Shown here piece by piece: positions 1 to 7,207 of a stretch of DNA of 44,999 nucleotides. Location: NCBI RefSeq assembly GCF_009711525.1, contig NZ_SMLV01000421.1, forward strand, positions 1 through 44,999. The letters are read 5' to 3'. Source of the stretch: Fulvivirga lutimaris (GTDB lineage Bacteria; Bacteroidota; Bacteroidia; Cytophagales; Cyclobacteriaceae). Numbering within the stretch: position 1 is the stretch's first letter; the number at the start of each line of letters is the position of its first letter. Under the pieces are notes generated by a model. It was not told where the DNA came from. It saw nothing but the letters and a program-made list of their open reading frames with translations, and did not search any database. Both the position numbers and the translations under genes were made by a program.

Positions 1-57
1 GGCATAGATGGGTTCATTAATTTCCTCAAATTTCTCAGGAAGTATTGCTTGATTCAT
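1..57 (-). CDS. 5' end of an unidentified gene, cut by window edge
   Basis: An ATG at 57-55 on the minus strand opens a frame of 19 codons that stays open to the left edge (peptide begins MNQAILPEKF). The same-strand M28 peptidase gene upstream ends at 197 and is followed by a terminator hairpin, so this would be a separate transcription unit. The fragment is too short to recognise a family, and it could be a chance open frame. Confidence 0.35.
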   Translation of the reverse strand, partial: MNQAILPEKFEEINEPIYA

Positions 58-141
58 TCTTTCTAAATAGTAATGGGTCCATATCATTAGAAACTTGTCG
101 ATACGAAATTTCTTCTAATCTAATAGATTTCACTTTGATCC

Positions 142-174
142 AAAATAAAAGCCCAAGACTCACATCTCGGGCTT
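142..174 (-). terminator. Rho-independent terminator of the M28 peptidase gene
   Basis: A 10-bp stem (149-158 with 165-174, one G-U pair in the RNA) with a 6-base loop is followed, in minus-strand direction, by a T-rich run (TTTATTTT, 148-141). It starts about 20 bases after the stop codon of the peptidase gene. Confidence 0.75.
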
Positions 175-196
175 CTCTAATAGCATTAATTAGCAA

Positions 197-1660
197 TTAC
201 TCTCCCCATTTCCAGTCGCCCTGCATTTTAAGGTTCTCTTCAAGACCATTGTCAATCATAAATTGCTTGGTCTCCTCTGAGTTCATTTTTACGGCAGGTA
301 ATTTCTCTGCGTTAGCTACTTCATAAAGCATCATACTTGCAAATCTGGTGGTGTTGGTAATATGCTCCTTGTTCACCAAATCAAAATCATCACAGTCGGC
401 ATGGTAGCATTTATAAATGCTTCTGTCAAGGTTTGATTTTACCGAAAGGATAGGTACACCTGCTAACATAAATGGCTGATGATCACTATGCAGTCCAGCA
501 CGTGATGAGAATTCCGCCTTATAGACGGTGTCAATGGCTTGTAATTTCTCACCAAGTGAAGCAAAAAATGCCGTGTCAATAGCTGCACCTGAAGCATTCA
601 TACCTACCGGGTTGCCACTCATGTCAAGGTTCATCATAAACTTGATATTGTCAATAGAACCATCCTTTTCAGCTTCAGCCACCATCTTGCGAGAACCGAA
701 CAAGCCTTGTTCTTCACCCATGAAGAACACAAACTGCATGGTCCTTTTTGGCTGTAGGTTGTTAGCTTTAAATGTTCTGGCAATGTCTAATACTGCAAAA
801 GAACCAATACCATTGTCAATGGCTCCGGTAGCTAAGTCCCAGCTATCAAGGTGACCACCTACAATTACCTTTTCTTCCGAAATTTCTGATCCCGGTAAAG
901 TGGCAATAACGTTTCTGGCTTTGATCATTCCGCTGTTATTGGTCATGTCAATAGTAGCAGACACACTACCCGGACTTGCTGCCAATTGCTCTTTTATCTT
1001 CATACCATCTTCATAACCAATACAAATGGCAGGGATATCCAATAATTCGCCAGTCACTGAAGCTGTACCTGTTAGTAAAATACCGCCTTCATACTGATTG
1101 AAGATGATAATGCCGGCAGCACCATTATTAATGGCAAGTTCAGCTTTTTCAGATCTGTGCAGGTTCTTCACTTCTTCTGGTGTATCAGGAAGTAATGAGA
1201 TAAAGCTTAGGGCAATTTTACCTTTCAATTTATCGCCTATGCCTTCATAGTCTGCAGCAACACCATTGCCCATATCTACTATTTCGGCAGTTACATGGGA
1301 TTCCACTGGGGAATGACCAAGACTTACAGAAGCCACAGAATCGACAGTACCACCGGTATTTGTAGTTAACTGCACAGTGCCACGGCTCCAGGCTTCAACT
1401 TCAAACTCCTGAAATTTAACATCCTCAAAACCATAGGATTTTAGCTTATCAAAGACAAACTGCTCTGCTTTTGCTCCATTTTCAGAACCGGTTAATCGGT
1501 GACCGATGGTTTCAGAAGCTTCTTTTAAAGCGCTATAGGCTTCAGAGTTTTGTAATACTTCTGAATTGATTTTTTCGAATATATTTTCTTCTGTCTGCTT
1601 TTCGGGTGCAGTACAGGCAAAGGCAACGCCTAAGGATAGAATTAATGTCTTTCTTATCAT
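197..1660 (-). CDS. M28 family zinc metallopeptidase with PA domain, exported
   Basis: This 487-residue protein has an N-terminal export signal ending at Cys16 (AFAC), probably a lipoprotein signal with a loose lipobox. A protease-associated insert spans roughly residues 120-240. The co-catalytic M28 zinc site is complete: GGHLDSW (H270, D272), D282 in AIDNG, GEE (E316-E317), NLDMSG (D346) and a final histidine in the YHADCDD stretch (H420). Members of the family are aminopeptidases or carboxypeptidases acting on peptides outside the cytoplasm; the substrate here cannot be told. The gene is a single unit with its own terminator, and upstream lies a repeat-rich gap. Confidence 0.93.
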   Translation of the reverse strand: MIRKTLILSLGVAFACTAPEKQTEENIFEKINSEVLQNSEAYSALKEASETIGHRLTGSENGAKAEQFVFDKLKSYGFEDVKFQEFEVEAWSRGTVQLTTNTGGTVDSVASVSLGHSPVESHVTAEIVDMGNGVAADYEGIGDKLKGKIALSFISLLPDTPEEVKNLHRSEKAELAINNGAAGIIIFNQYEGGILLTGTASVTGELLDIPAICIGYEDGMKIKEQLAASPGSVSATIDMTNNSGMIKARNVIATLPGSEISEEKVIVGGHLDSWDLATGAIDNGIGSFAVLDIARTFKANNLQPKRTMQFVFFMGEEQGLFGSRKMVAEAEKDGSIDNIKFMMNLDMSGNPVGMNASGAAIDTAFFASLGEKLQAIDTVYKAEFSSRAGLHSDHQPFMLAGVPILSVKSNLDRSIYKCYHADCDDFDLVNKEHITNTTRFASMMLYEVANAEKLPAVKMNSEETKQFMIDNGLEENLKMQGDWKWGE

Positions 1661-1764
1661 GCTGTAGTGTTTAGGTGATCGTTAAAGCTATCATGTTAAA
1701 CACAATTGGCAGAATGACTTTATATGAGTGGTAGGATTATTATCTCGTGCCTTATTTAGAGAGA

Positions 1765-1985
1765 TTACGGATCAAGTCCGCAATGACACAAATTCTTCCT
1801 TGTCATTCTGCTCTCCGAGCCGGAATCTTATTTCTCAACCTTATGAGATGCCGGAACAGGTCCGGCAAGAAAACATTCTCCCCGGATTCTTGCCTGCGGC
1901 AGGCAGGTATTCCGGGTCTCCGTGTGATATAGAAATCTCCTTAAGCTTAGGGAGATTTCTCCCTCGTGCCTCAGTCGAAATGACG
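1765..1985. repeat. Cluster of intergenic palindromic repeats
   Basis: The 335-base gap between the M28 gene and the zinc-ribbon gene is almost filled by inverted repeats. They include CGGA/TCCG around 1768-1780, AATGACA (1782-1788) with TGTCATT (1801-1807), GCCGGA (1850-1855) with TCCGGC (1861-1866), TGCCTG-CGG-CAGGCA (1891-1905) nested in outer CCCGGA/TCCGGG arms, and AAATCTCC/GGAGATTT at about 1933-1958. The motifs (GGAGATTTCTC, CGAAATGACG, CCGGAACAGGTCCGG) recur in other gaps of this window. Short frames inside it translate repeat sequence and are not genes. Confidence 0.75.
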
Positions 1986-1995
1986 TTTTACTAGT

Positions 1996-3090
1996 TTATT
2001 TATTCTGAGTAAAATACCAAATTGTTCCAATTACCACTATACCAAGAAGCACTGCCAATGTGATCTTAACCCAACTCCAAGGTCTTTCGCCTTGTACTTC
2101 ACCGGTTCTAGCGTTCACAAAGAACTGATAAACCTTATCCTTAAACTTAAAGGCACTGACATAAACAGGTAATAATATGTGCTTGAAGGTGATATTGTCA
2201 TATCGAGAGCTTTTACTAATGATCCTCTGGGTGTCACCACCAATATCGCGCATGATGGCGCGCCTTATATCATCATCAGCAAGTTGTTTGGCTCTTTCAA
2301 AACCAGCACCAAGGTCAACCTGATACTTTTCAGATACAAACCCGCTTAAGAAGGACTTCTCATAGGGCATGAGGTTTTGTAAATCCCAGGGCTCCAATTT
2401 TTCTATATGGGGTTGCGATAGTGATTTGGTAGCCACCACCAAAATGTCATCAAAATTGACAGTCACGTTACCAGAGACACTACGCCAGCGCGTTTTCCTT
2501 ACCTGACGGGTTTTAGTTTTACCATCACTTTGATAAGTTTCTGTCACATAGTAGTAGGTTCCTCGCTGTCCAAAATAGGAGGAGTGCGTTAGTGTATCAA
2601 ATGTCCAGTAGGGGATGTAGATCCCATGAAGGTGTTCAAAATTTAAAGCTGCCTTTTTGAGCTTATCTGGTGCAAACCAAAGGCCATTGATCCATTTTTT
2701 AAATGCTGCTTTAGCTTCATCTTTAGTCAGTTTGAAAGGCAGTAAAGATTTGGGCTGAATGATGACTTCATCTTTAGCATCTTCAAGTATTAATGAAGTG
2801 CCACAATAGGTGCAATCAGCCGCTGTAATGTGCGGTTCCATAGTAGATGAAGCACCGCATGAGCTACATTTAATATACTTTTCTGTCACCTGCTCTGCAG
2901 ATGACATCATGTTTTCTAAATACTCATGAAAATCCAGTTCCTTGATCTCTTCATCAGAAACAGGAATCTCATTTTTGGTCTGACAGTATTCGCAAACCAG
3001 TTCTGTAGTGCCAGGCTTGTAATTTAATTCTGCACCACAATTGGTGCAGTGCATTTTGCCGATTTCAACCTCTAGATTCTCTTGTTCCAT
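1996..3090 (-). CDS. Double zinc-ribbon protein with C-terminal membrane anchor (YdjG-like)
   Basis: This protein of 364 residues has two N-terminal zinc ribbons: C15-x2-C18 with C33-x2-C36, and C75-x2-C78 with C93-x2-C96. A globular middle region follows, then a single hydrophobic helix near residues 340-360. Its start codon overlaps the stop of the SPFH gene (TAATG), so the two are translationally coupled. The combination resembles the YdjG and YdjI proteins encoded with PspA in Bacillus subtilis, which act in membrane stress. Proteins of this type are often mislabelled as PriA because of the zinc ribbon; no helicase motifs are present here. Role at the membrane is inferred from the partner. 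Confidence 0.75.
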   Translation of the reverse strand: MEQENLEVEIGKMHCTNCGAELNYKPGTTELVCEYCQTKNEIPVSDEEIKELDFHEYLENMMSSAEQVTEKYIKCSSCGASSTMEPHITAADCTYCGTSLILEDAKDEVIIQPKSLLPFKLTKDEAKAAFKKWINGLWFAPDKLKKAALNFEHLHGIYIPYWTFDTLTHSSYFGQRGTYYYVTETYQSDGKTKTRQVRKTRWRSVSGNVTVNFDDILVVATKSLSQPHIEKLEPWDLQNLMPYEKSFLSGFVSEKYQVDLGAGFERAKQLADDDIRRAIMRDIGGDTQRIISKSSRYDNITFKHILLPVYVSAFKFKDKVYQFFVNARTGEVQGERPWSWVKITLAVLLGIVVIGTIWYFTQNK

Positions 3091-4196
3091 TACTGACCCG
3101 GGATTGGTGGTGGCACACTACCAAAAACATCTTTTAGTTCGCCTAATTCTCCTGCAGCAGTCCAGTTGCCCATGCCTTCTCGCCACACCAGGCTTTCTTT
3201 GGTAAATTGTTGCTGGCCTGCCATTTCTTTTAACTTGGTCATGTCATATGGTCCGGTTTGTTGACCGCCAACAGCCACAAAATAGGAGAGTGCTGGTGGT
3301 CCACCTGGTACGGGTGGCGGAGAGGCCTTAGGTTGCTGCTGCTGTTGACTGAACTGCTGTCCCATTTGATTGGCCATAGCAAAGCCCATACCCATGCCCA
3401 TACCGGCTCCGGCAGTTCCGCTAGGGTTGTTCGCTGCCGCTTCCATAGATTTGGCTGCCTTCATTTGTGTTAGCTTGTTGAGGTCAATAGAATTAAGTCT
3501 ACTCAACTCGAAGATCTCTTTCTTGATTTCTTCAGGCATTGAGATGTTCTCGATTAAGAACTTGGTAAGCTCAAGGCCATATTGGTTAAACTCAGGTTTA
3601 ATGGCTTCATGAACAAAACCTGAGAGCTCATTGAGTTTGGCCGCAAAGGCCTCTACAGGGAATCCTGATTCTCCAACAGCATCCGTAAATCGGGTTACAA
3701 TAAGGCTTTTTAATTGCTCTGCAATTTCTTCAGTAGTGAAATGGCCATCTGTACCTACTATTTCTTTTATGAACAAAGCTGCATCGGTTACTTTGAGCAC
3801 ATAAGTTCCGAAAGAGCGGATTTCTAACATGCCAAAGCGGGCATCAGAAAGTGTAATCGCATTTTTGGTTCCCCATTTTTGAGCAGTAATATTTCGGGTA
3901 CTTACAAAATATACTTCTGCCTTAAAAGGACTGTCAAATCCATATTTCCAGCCTTTAAGTGTAGAAAGGATGGGCATATTTTCAGTAGTAAGTGTGTACA
4001 TACCGGGGTTATAAACGTCTGCTATTTTGCCCTCATTGATGAATACCGCCACCTGACCTTCTCTAACTGTCAGTTTAGCACCCATTTTAATTTCATTCTG
4101 GTATCGCTCAAAACGATAAACCATGGTATTGTTAGAATCATCTAACCATTCGATGATGTCTATAAACTCGTTCCTTAACTTATCAAAAATGCCCAT
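3090..4196 (-). CDS. SPFH-domain protein with C-terminal GYF_2 domain (YdjI-like)
   Basis: The 368-residue product begins with an SPFH/band-7 type domain (about residues 25-240) of the YdjI or 'virion core protein' kind. A Gly/Met/Gln-rich linker follows (about 250-300), with a QQQQQ run and a proline-rich stretch. The C-terminus carries a GYF_2-like domain (about 303-356) marked by GQQTGPYDM and the Trp of the WREGMGNW stretch. SPFH proteins assemble into membrane-bound oligomers; GYF domains bind proline-rich peptides. It has no clear transmembrane helix, so membrane attachment probably needs the coupled zinc-ribbon partner downstream. I see no pspA gene in this window. Confidence 0.85.
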   Translation of the reverse strand: MGIFDKLRNEFIDIIEWLDDSNNTMVYRFERYQNEIKMGAKLTVREGQVAVFINEGKIADVYNPGMYTLTTENMPILSTLKGWKYGFDSPFKAEVYFVSTRNITAQKWGTKNAITLSDARFGMLEIRSFGTYVLKVTDAALFIKEIVGTDGHFTTEEIAEQLKSLIVTRFTDAVGESGFPVEAFAAKLNELSGFVHEAIKPEFNQYGLELTKFLIENISMPEEIKKEIFELSRLNSIDLNKLTQMKAAKSMEAAANNPSGTAGAGMGMGMGFAMANQMGQQFSQQQQQPKASPPPVPGGPPALSYFVAVGGQQTGPYDMTKLKEMAGQQQFTKESLVWREGMGNWTAAGELGELKDVFGSVPPPIPGQ

Positions 4197-4410
4197 AGTG
4201 TTCTATTTTAATTATTAGACTTTGAATATAATGATACCTGTTTAAGGCTGCAATAATTATTTGAAATTCAGTAGTTTGAGTTATAATAGGTGTAACTTGT
4301 GAAATCAGGAAAGCAGCAACCATAATGCTTAAAATCGGTATTCGAAGGCATTGTGAGCAACCATTTTAAGATCATATTCAATTTTCCTTTTCAATTACAA
4401 TTTGTAGCAA

Positions 4411-4977
4411 ATGAGTGTAAAGTTATATATCAAATACATGGTCAGTTTACGCTGCAAAATGATGGTCAAGGAAGAGTTATCAAAGCTGGGCATTCATTAT
4501 GTGGTACTCGACCTTGGAGTTGTAGAAGTACTGGAAGATATTACAATTGAGCAACGTGCTGAACTGAAAATGAACTTGCTCAAATCTGGCTTGGAGCTTT
4601 TAGATGACAAGAGAAGCATTCTAATTGAAAGGATCAAAAATGTAATTATAGAAATGATCCATCATACTGATGAGCTACCAAAAGTAAATTATTCAGATTA
4701 CATCAGTGAAAAACTGGACTATGATTACACCTATCTGGCGAACACCTTTTCTGAAGTCAAGGGAATAACAATTCAGCAATTTATAATTATCAATAAAATT
4801 GAACGTGCTAAAGAATTGCTTATTTATGATGAATTATCCTTAACTGAAATATCATATAAACTACACTATAGTAGTGTGGCTCATTTATCTAATCAATTCA
4901 AGAAAATAACTGGCCTTACACCTACATTTTACAAAGAGCTGAAGGATAAGCGGAAGCTGAACCTTGAAGACGTGTGA
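4411..4977 (+). CDS. AraC-family regulator with HMA-like N-terminal domain
   Basis: This 188-residue protein has an AraC-type double helix-turn-helix in its C-terminal half (about residues 95-178). The second helix-turn-helix shows the usual S-VAHLSNQFKK-TGLTP pattern. The N-terminal 80 residues (LRCKMMVKEELSKLGI followed by two beta-like stretches) resemble a heavy-metal-associated ferredoxin-like fold, but the metal-binding CxxC is reduced to a single Cys15. Homologues in Bacteroidota are annotated as AraC regulators. It lies directly before the small stress-gene islet, in the same direction, and may control it; that link is inferred. An inverted repeat (AATGC...GCATT) sits upstream near 4325-4354. 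Confidence 0.82.
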   Translation: MSVKLYIKYMVSLRCKMMVKEELSKLGIHYVVLDLGVVEVLEDITIEQRAELKMNLLKSGLELLDDKRSILIERIKNVIIEMIHHTDELPKVNYSDYISEKLDYDYTYLANTFSEVKGITIQQFIIINKIERAKELLIYDELSLTEISYKLHYSSVAHLSNQFKKITGLTPTFYKELKDKRKLNLEDV

Positions 4978-5055
4978 TTTATGTAACTCTTTGATTTTGC
5001 GATGTAATATATTGATGGTGCAATAAACTCAACTTTGCATAAATCAATAAACCTC

Positions 5056-5361
5056 ATGAAAAATAATAAAATGTGTGTGCTTGTGGCATTAATGTTAATC
5101 TTTAGCGTACCTGCCACGGCTTTACCCAACGAAAAATCTAACAAAAAGCCTGTAACAACAGAAACAAATAGTGCAGTTCTGATAGAAAGATTGGAAGACA
5201 TTAAAGCAGTAGATAAACACTCAATCACCACAACCGAGAAAAAGGAGCTAAGAAAGGAAGTAAAGTCCATTAAAAAGCAATTGAAGAAAAATGGCGGTGG
5301 TGTTTATTTGTCTGCAGGTGCTGTCATACTCATCGTTCTACTTCTTATCATCTTACTTTAA
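5056..5361 (+). CDS. Small exported protein with C-terminal membrane helix
   Basis: The frame is open from 5035, but the ATG at 5056 gives a proper signal peptide (MKNNKMCVLVALMLIFSVP-ATA), so 101 residues are predicted. A charged, Lys/Glu-rich middle section predicted to be helical follows. The protein ends in a Gly-rich turn and a hydrophobic helix (GGVYLSAGAVILIVLLL). Proteins of this form occur in many Bacteroidota and have no assigned function. It probably shares a transcript with the lmo0937-type gene 10 bases downstream. A -7-like element (CAACTTTG, 5030-5037) precedes it. Confidence 0.8.
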   Translation: MKNNKMCVLVALMLIFSVPATALPNEKSNKKPVTTETNSAVLIERLEDIKAVDKHSITTTEKKELRKEVKSIKKQLKKNGGGVYLSAGAVILIVLLLIILL

Positions 5362-5371
5362 AAAAATAGAA

Positions 5372-5527
5372 ATGGGAAACTTACTATATACAGTTGCTGT
5401 GGTTTTAGTGATACTATGGGTTATAGGCTACTTGGGATTTCATGTAGGCGGAATAATCCATATTTTACTGGTTATCGCATTGATTTCGGTGCTTTTTAGA
5501 GTCATTAAGGGTGACAAGGTCATTTAA
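5372..5527 (+). CDS. lmo0937-family small membrane protein
   Basis: The 51-residue product begins MGNLLYTVAVVLVILWVIGY and has a second hydrophobic segment starting at GGIIHILLVIAL, ending in a short basic tail. This two-helix pattern is that of the lmo0937 family (DUF5670), small membrane proteins often found beside CsbD and other stress genes. The start was placed at 5372 because the preceding open codons overlap the previous gene and the family begins with MGN. The stop overlaps an alternative ATG (TAATG) and the next gene begins within a few bases, suggesting one operon. Confidence 0.85.
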   Translation: MGNLLYTVAVVLVILWVIGYLGFHVGGIIHILLVIALISVLFRVIKGDKVI

Positions 5528-5530
5528 TGA

Positions 5531-5734
5531 ATGGTTGGGATAGATAAGAAGTTTGAGGAAGGTGACATAGTTTATGAGGTTACCAGTCCGCAGCAGTTGA
5601 TGCTAATTACCAGACAGCAGGGTTCGCTCTATTATTGCAAGCGCATTGAGCATAAAAATGACCGATTAACGGCTTTTATGGGGCGAGATTTAAAAGGGTT
5701 TCATGCAAAACCTGAAGTGATATTAAATAAATAA
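5531..5734 (+). CDS. Small protein, paralogue of the product at 6126-6320
   Basis: The 67-residue product carries a GDIVY motif near the N-terminus, a YYCK motif in the middle and an acidic/aromatic tail. It shares the order GDIVY, then a Pro, then L-x-R, then YYCK-x2-E with the protein encoded at 6126-6320, so the two are diverged duplicates. The predicted all-beta character and the GDIVY start suggest a small SH3-like or KOW-like barrel, but this is only inference. It starts 3 bases after the lmo0937-type gene and is likely co-transcribed. Function unknown. Confidence 0.75.
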   Translation: MVGIDKKFEEGDIVYEVTSPQQLMLITRQQGSLYYCKRIEHKNDRLTAFMGRDLKGFHAKPEVILNK

Positions 5735-5837
5735 TGCTATAACTCCTTAGTTGAGCTTAACCAAGCTTATTGATGAATAGTTAACTGTTTCAGGTCAATT
5801 TTTCAATTGAGTACACTTCATTTAAATAACAAATCTT

Positions 5838-5954
5838 ATGTCAAAGGATAAAGACGGTAAATCAAAATCAGGAAAAACAGCTCCTGCCAAAACATTAAAA
5901 GAAAAAAGAGCATCAAAAGAGGCTAAGCGCGAGGAGAAAAGAAGGGAAGAATAA
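5838..5954 (+). CDS. 38-residue highly charged peptide
   Basis: An ATG at 5838 opens a 38-codon frame whose product is almost entirely Lys, Arg, Glu, Ala and Ser (starts MSKDKDGKSK, ends with KREEKRREE). Similar short basic peptides with an internal TAPAKTLKEKRA-like core are, as far as I recall, widespread in Bacteroidota, which favours a real gene. It is predicted to be helical or disordered. It sits between the two small paralogues in the stress islet. Function unknown. Confidence 0.65.
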   Translation: MSKDKDGKSKSGKTAPAKTLKEKRASKEAKREEKRREE

Positions 5955-6060
5955 TTAGGCTTTAATCAATTCAGTATGATTTGATAGTTGATGTTTAATA
6001 TATCTGGATTAACGTATCATGAAATATTTAATAGATAGTTCACTTACATTATTCAGAGGT

Positions 6061-6093
6061 AAGGGTAGGCGTTTAAAAACCTGCCCTTTATTT
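6061..6093 (+). terminator. Hairpin terminator inside the stress islet
   Basis: AAGGGTAGG (6061-6069) pairs with CCTGCCCTT (6080-6088) over 9 bp with one G-U pair and a 10-base loop, followed by a short T-rich run (TTATTT). It probably ends the transcript carrying the small genes from 5056 to 5954. Confidence 0.6.
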
Positions 6094-6125
6094 AAAATTC
6101 CTTTTTACATTTAAACTAATAGGCG

Positions 6126-6320
6126 ATGAAAGATGAATATCATGAAAATAGATATGTGGCGGGAGATATTGTTTATGCAAAAGCTAATCCTGCATTAAAA
6201 CTGATAGTAAGGCGTTATATAGACAGGATTTATTATTGTAAGATAATGGAGCAGCCTGATGCGAAAGAGCTCGTATACTTTGAAAGAGAGCTAATGATAC
6301 AAGAGAAGATTAACTTTTAA
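6126..6320 (+). CDS. Small protein, paralogue of the product at 5531-5734
   Basis: The 64-residue product has the same landmarks as the 67-residue protein at 5531-5734: GDIVY at the N-terminus, a central YYCK with a following acidic residue, and a final F-x-R-E/D-L. The pair are diverged copies of one small soluble domain with unknown function. The gene is followed after 13 bases by the first CsbD-like gene, and a hairpin terminator lies upstream, so these two genes probably form their own short transcript. Confidence 0.75.
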   Translation: MKDEYHENRYVAGDIVYAKANPALKLIVRRYIDRIYYCKIMEQPDAKELVYFERELMIQEKINF

Positions 6321-6333
6321 CGATTACGAATAT

Positions 6334-6513
6334 ATGGAGATAACAAGAAGTTGGAGAGAGCAAAAGGCTATGTTAAAAATACGGTTTCCAATGCTTAGTG
6401 ATCAGGATTTTGATTTTAAAGAAAGGGAAAGTATGCTTGACAGGCTTTGCGATAAACTCAAGAAGTCAAAAAAGGAACTGGAACTTTTGTTTGCTGAGTT
6501 GCAGACATACTAA
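6334..6513 (+). CDS. CsbD-like small stress protein
   Basis: An ATG at 6334 gives a 59-residue product with the order of a CsbD-type domain. It opens with SWREQKAMLKIRFP, followed by LSDQDFDF, then an acidic segment and M-x2-L-x2-KL-KSKKEL. In Bacteroidota members the same positions read W-x-E-x-K-x-KL-x-LTDxDL and KLGKTKEEL. CsbD proteins are small, abundant general-stress proteins of unknown molecular role. This copy is more diverged than the one encoded convergently at 6572-6772. It lies 13 bases after the preceding small gene. Confidence 0.7.
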   Translation: MEITRSWREQKAMLKIRFPMLSDQDFDFKERESMLDRLCDKLKKSKKELELLFAELQTY

Positions 6514-6545
6514 AAAAGCCCTTTCTTTTAAAGAAAGAGCTTAAG
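6512..6545 (-). terminator. Terminator between convergent CsbD-like genes
   Basis: A hairpin with CTTTCT (6521-6526) against AGAAAG (6532-6537), extended past one mismatch by AGC/GCT, is followed on the minus strand by a run of six T (6517-6512). It is therefore best suited to end the minus-strand CsbD-like transcript; the plus-strand side has only a weak T-run. Confidence 0.65.
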
Positions 6546-6571
6546 TTATACGTTAGAATATTGCTTAGGTA

Positions 6572-6772
6572 TCATGAGTCTAAAAGCTTGGTAATCTCAT
6601 GTCTTATCTCAGCCTTGGTTTTACCCAACCTCGTCTGAAGACGGCCAATGAACTCATCATCCATTCCTTTCTGATAGATTAAATCATCATCAGTCAGGCT
6701 ACCATATTTCTTTTTTAATTTTCCTTTTAGGATATCAATATTACCTTCTATTTGCATTGCTATATCTTCCAT
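6572..6772 (-). CDS. CsbD-family general stress protein
   Basis: The 66-residue product has the CsbD pattern: I-x-G-N-I-D-x-LKGKLKKKYG, then LTDDDLIYQ, an acidic stretch and GRLQTRLGKTKAEI. The length is typical of the family. CsbD proteins are induced under stationary-phase, osmotic or other stress in several phyla; their biochemical role is not known. The gene runs convergent to a second CsbD-like gene and is probably co-transcribed with the YtxH-like gene upstream on the same strand (48-base gap). Confidence 0.88.
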   Translation of the reverse strand: MEDIAMQIEGNIDILKGKLKKKYGSLTDDDLIYQKGMDDEFIGRLQTRLGKTKAEIRHEITKLLDS

Positions 6773-6820
6773 AATGTCTATTGTTTTAATTTAAAAATTG
6801 GCTTTCACTGTAATCAGTCT

Positions 6821-7084
6821 TTAGTTGACTGATGCCATTTCTTTGGCTTTGTTAAGGGCATATTTACCATTGTCAGTTACCTGATTCAACTGCTTGTTAT
6901 AATCCTTCTTAAGTTCTGACATCTTATTATTAAGACCTTCTTCTAAAGACTTAAACTGTGAATCTATTTCGCCTACAATCTTTTTACGGGTTTTCTTTCC
7001 GCTATTTGGGGCTGTTAAATATCCGGCTACTAGTCCTGCAGTTGCTCCAACAGCTATTGATGCGATAATTTTTAAAGTTTTCAT
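6821..7084 (-). CDS. YtxH-like membrane-anchored protein
   Basis: The 87-residue protein has one N-terminal hydrophobic, glycine-rich helix (AVGATAGLVAGYLTAP) followed directly by the basic SGKKTRKKI segment, then a long amphipathic coiled-coil-like region rich in Lys, Asn and Glu. This is the YtxH-like layout, in which a helix anchors a cytoplasmic coil. Such genes often sit with CsbD and other stress genes, as here. The upstream region contains several inverted and direct repeats that could be regulatory. Confidence 0.85.
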   Translation of the reverse strand: MKTLKIIASIAVGATAGLVAGYLTAPNSGKKTRKKIVGEIDSQFKSLEEGLNNKMSELKKDYNKQLNQVTDNGKYALNKAKEMASVN

Positions 7085-7110
7085 GTTTATAAAATTTAAA
7101 TGTTAATCAT

Positions 7111-7207
7111 GCTCGATACCTTCGAGCCATTCTTCAATGGGCGATTATTGAAACCATCATAAATGATTTGATTGAAAAAATTTCAATACTAATTACAATG
7201 ATTGAAA
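7111..7207 (-). promoter_or_regulatory. Operator-like repeats upstream of the YtxH-like gene
   Basis: The region contains GCTCGA-TACCT-TCGAGC (7111-7127), a perfect inverted repeat ATTGAAA-AAA-TTTCAAT (7171-7187), and two further direct copies of ATTGAAA at 7147-7153 and 7201-7207. It lies within 125 bases of the YtxH-like start. A regulator binding site is inferred; no regulator is assigned. Confidence 0.35.

Noticed and set aside
1728-1994. Open frames of 61 and 88 codons in the gap after the M28 peptidase gene
   Set aside because: They translate the palindromic repeat cluster in two frames, have no recognisable protein features, and the same repeat motifs occur in other gaps.
1996-3090. 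Reading the zinc-ribbon protein as helicase PriA
   Set aside because: Only the zinc ribbons are alike; there is no Walker A, DEAH or helicase C-terminal motif, and the protein has a membrane anchor.
6019-6114. A 31-codon frame starting MKYLIDSSLTLFRG
   Set aside because: It covers the hairpin terminator at 6061-6093 and has no feature that would support translation.
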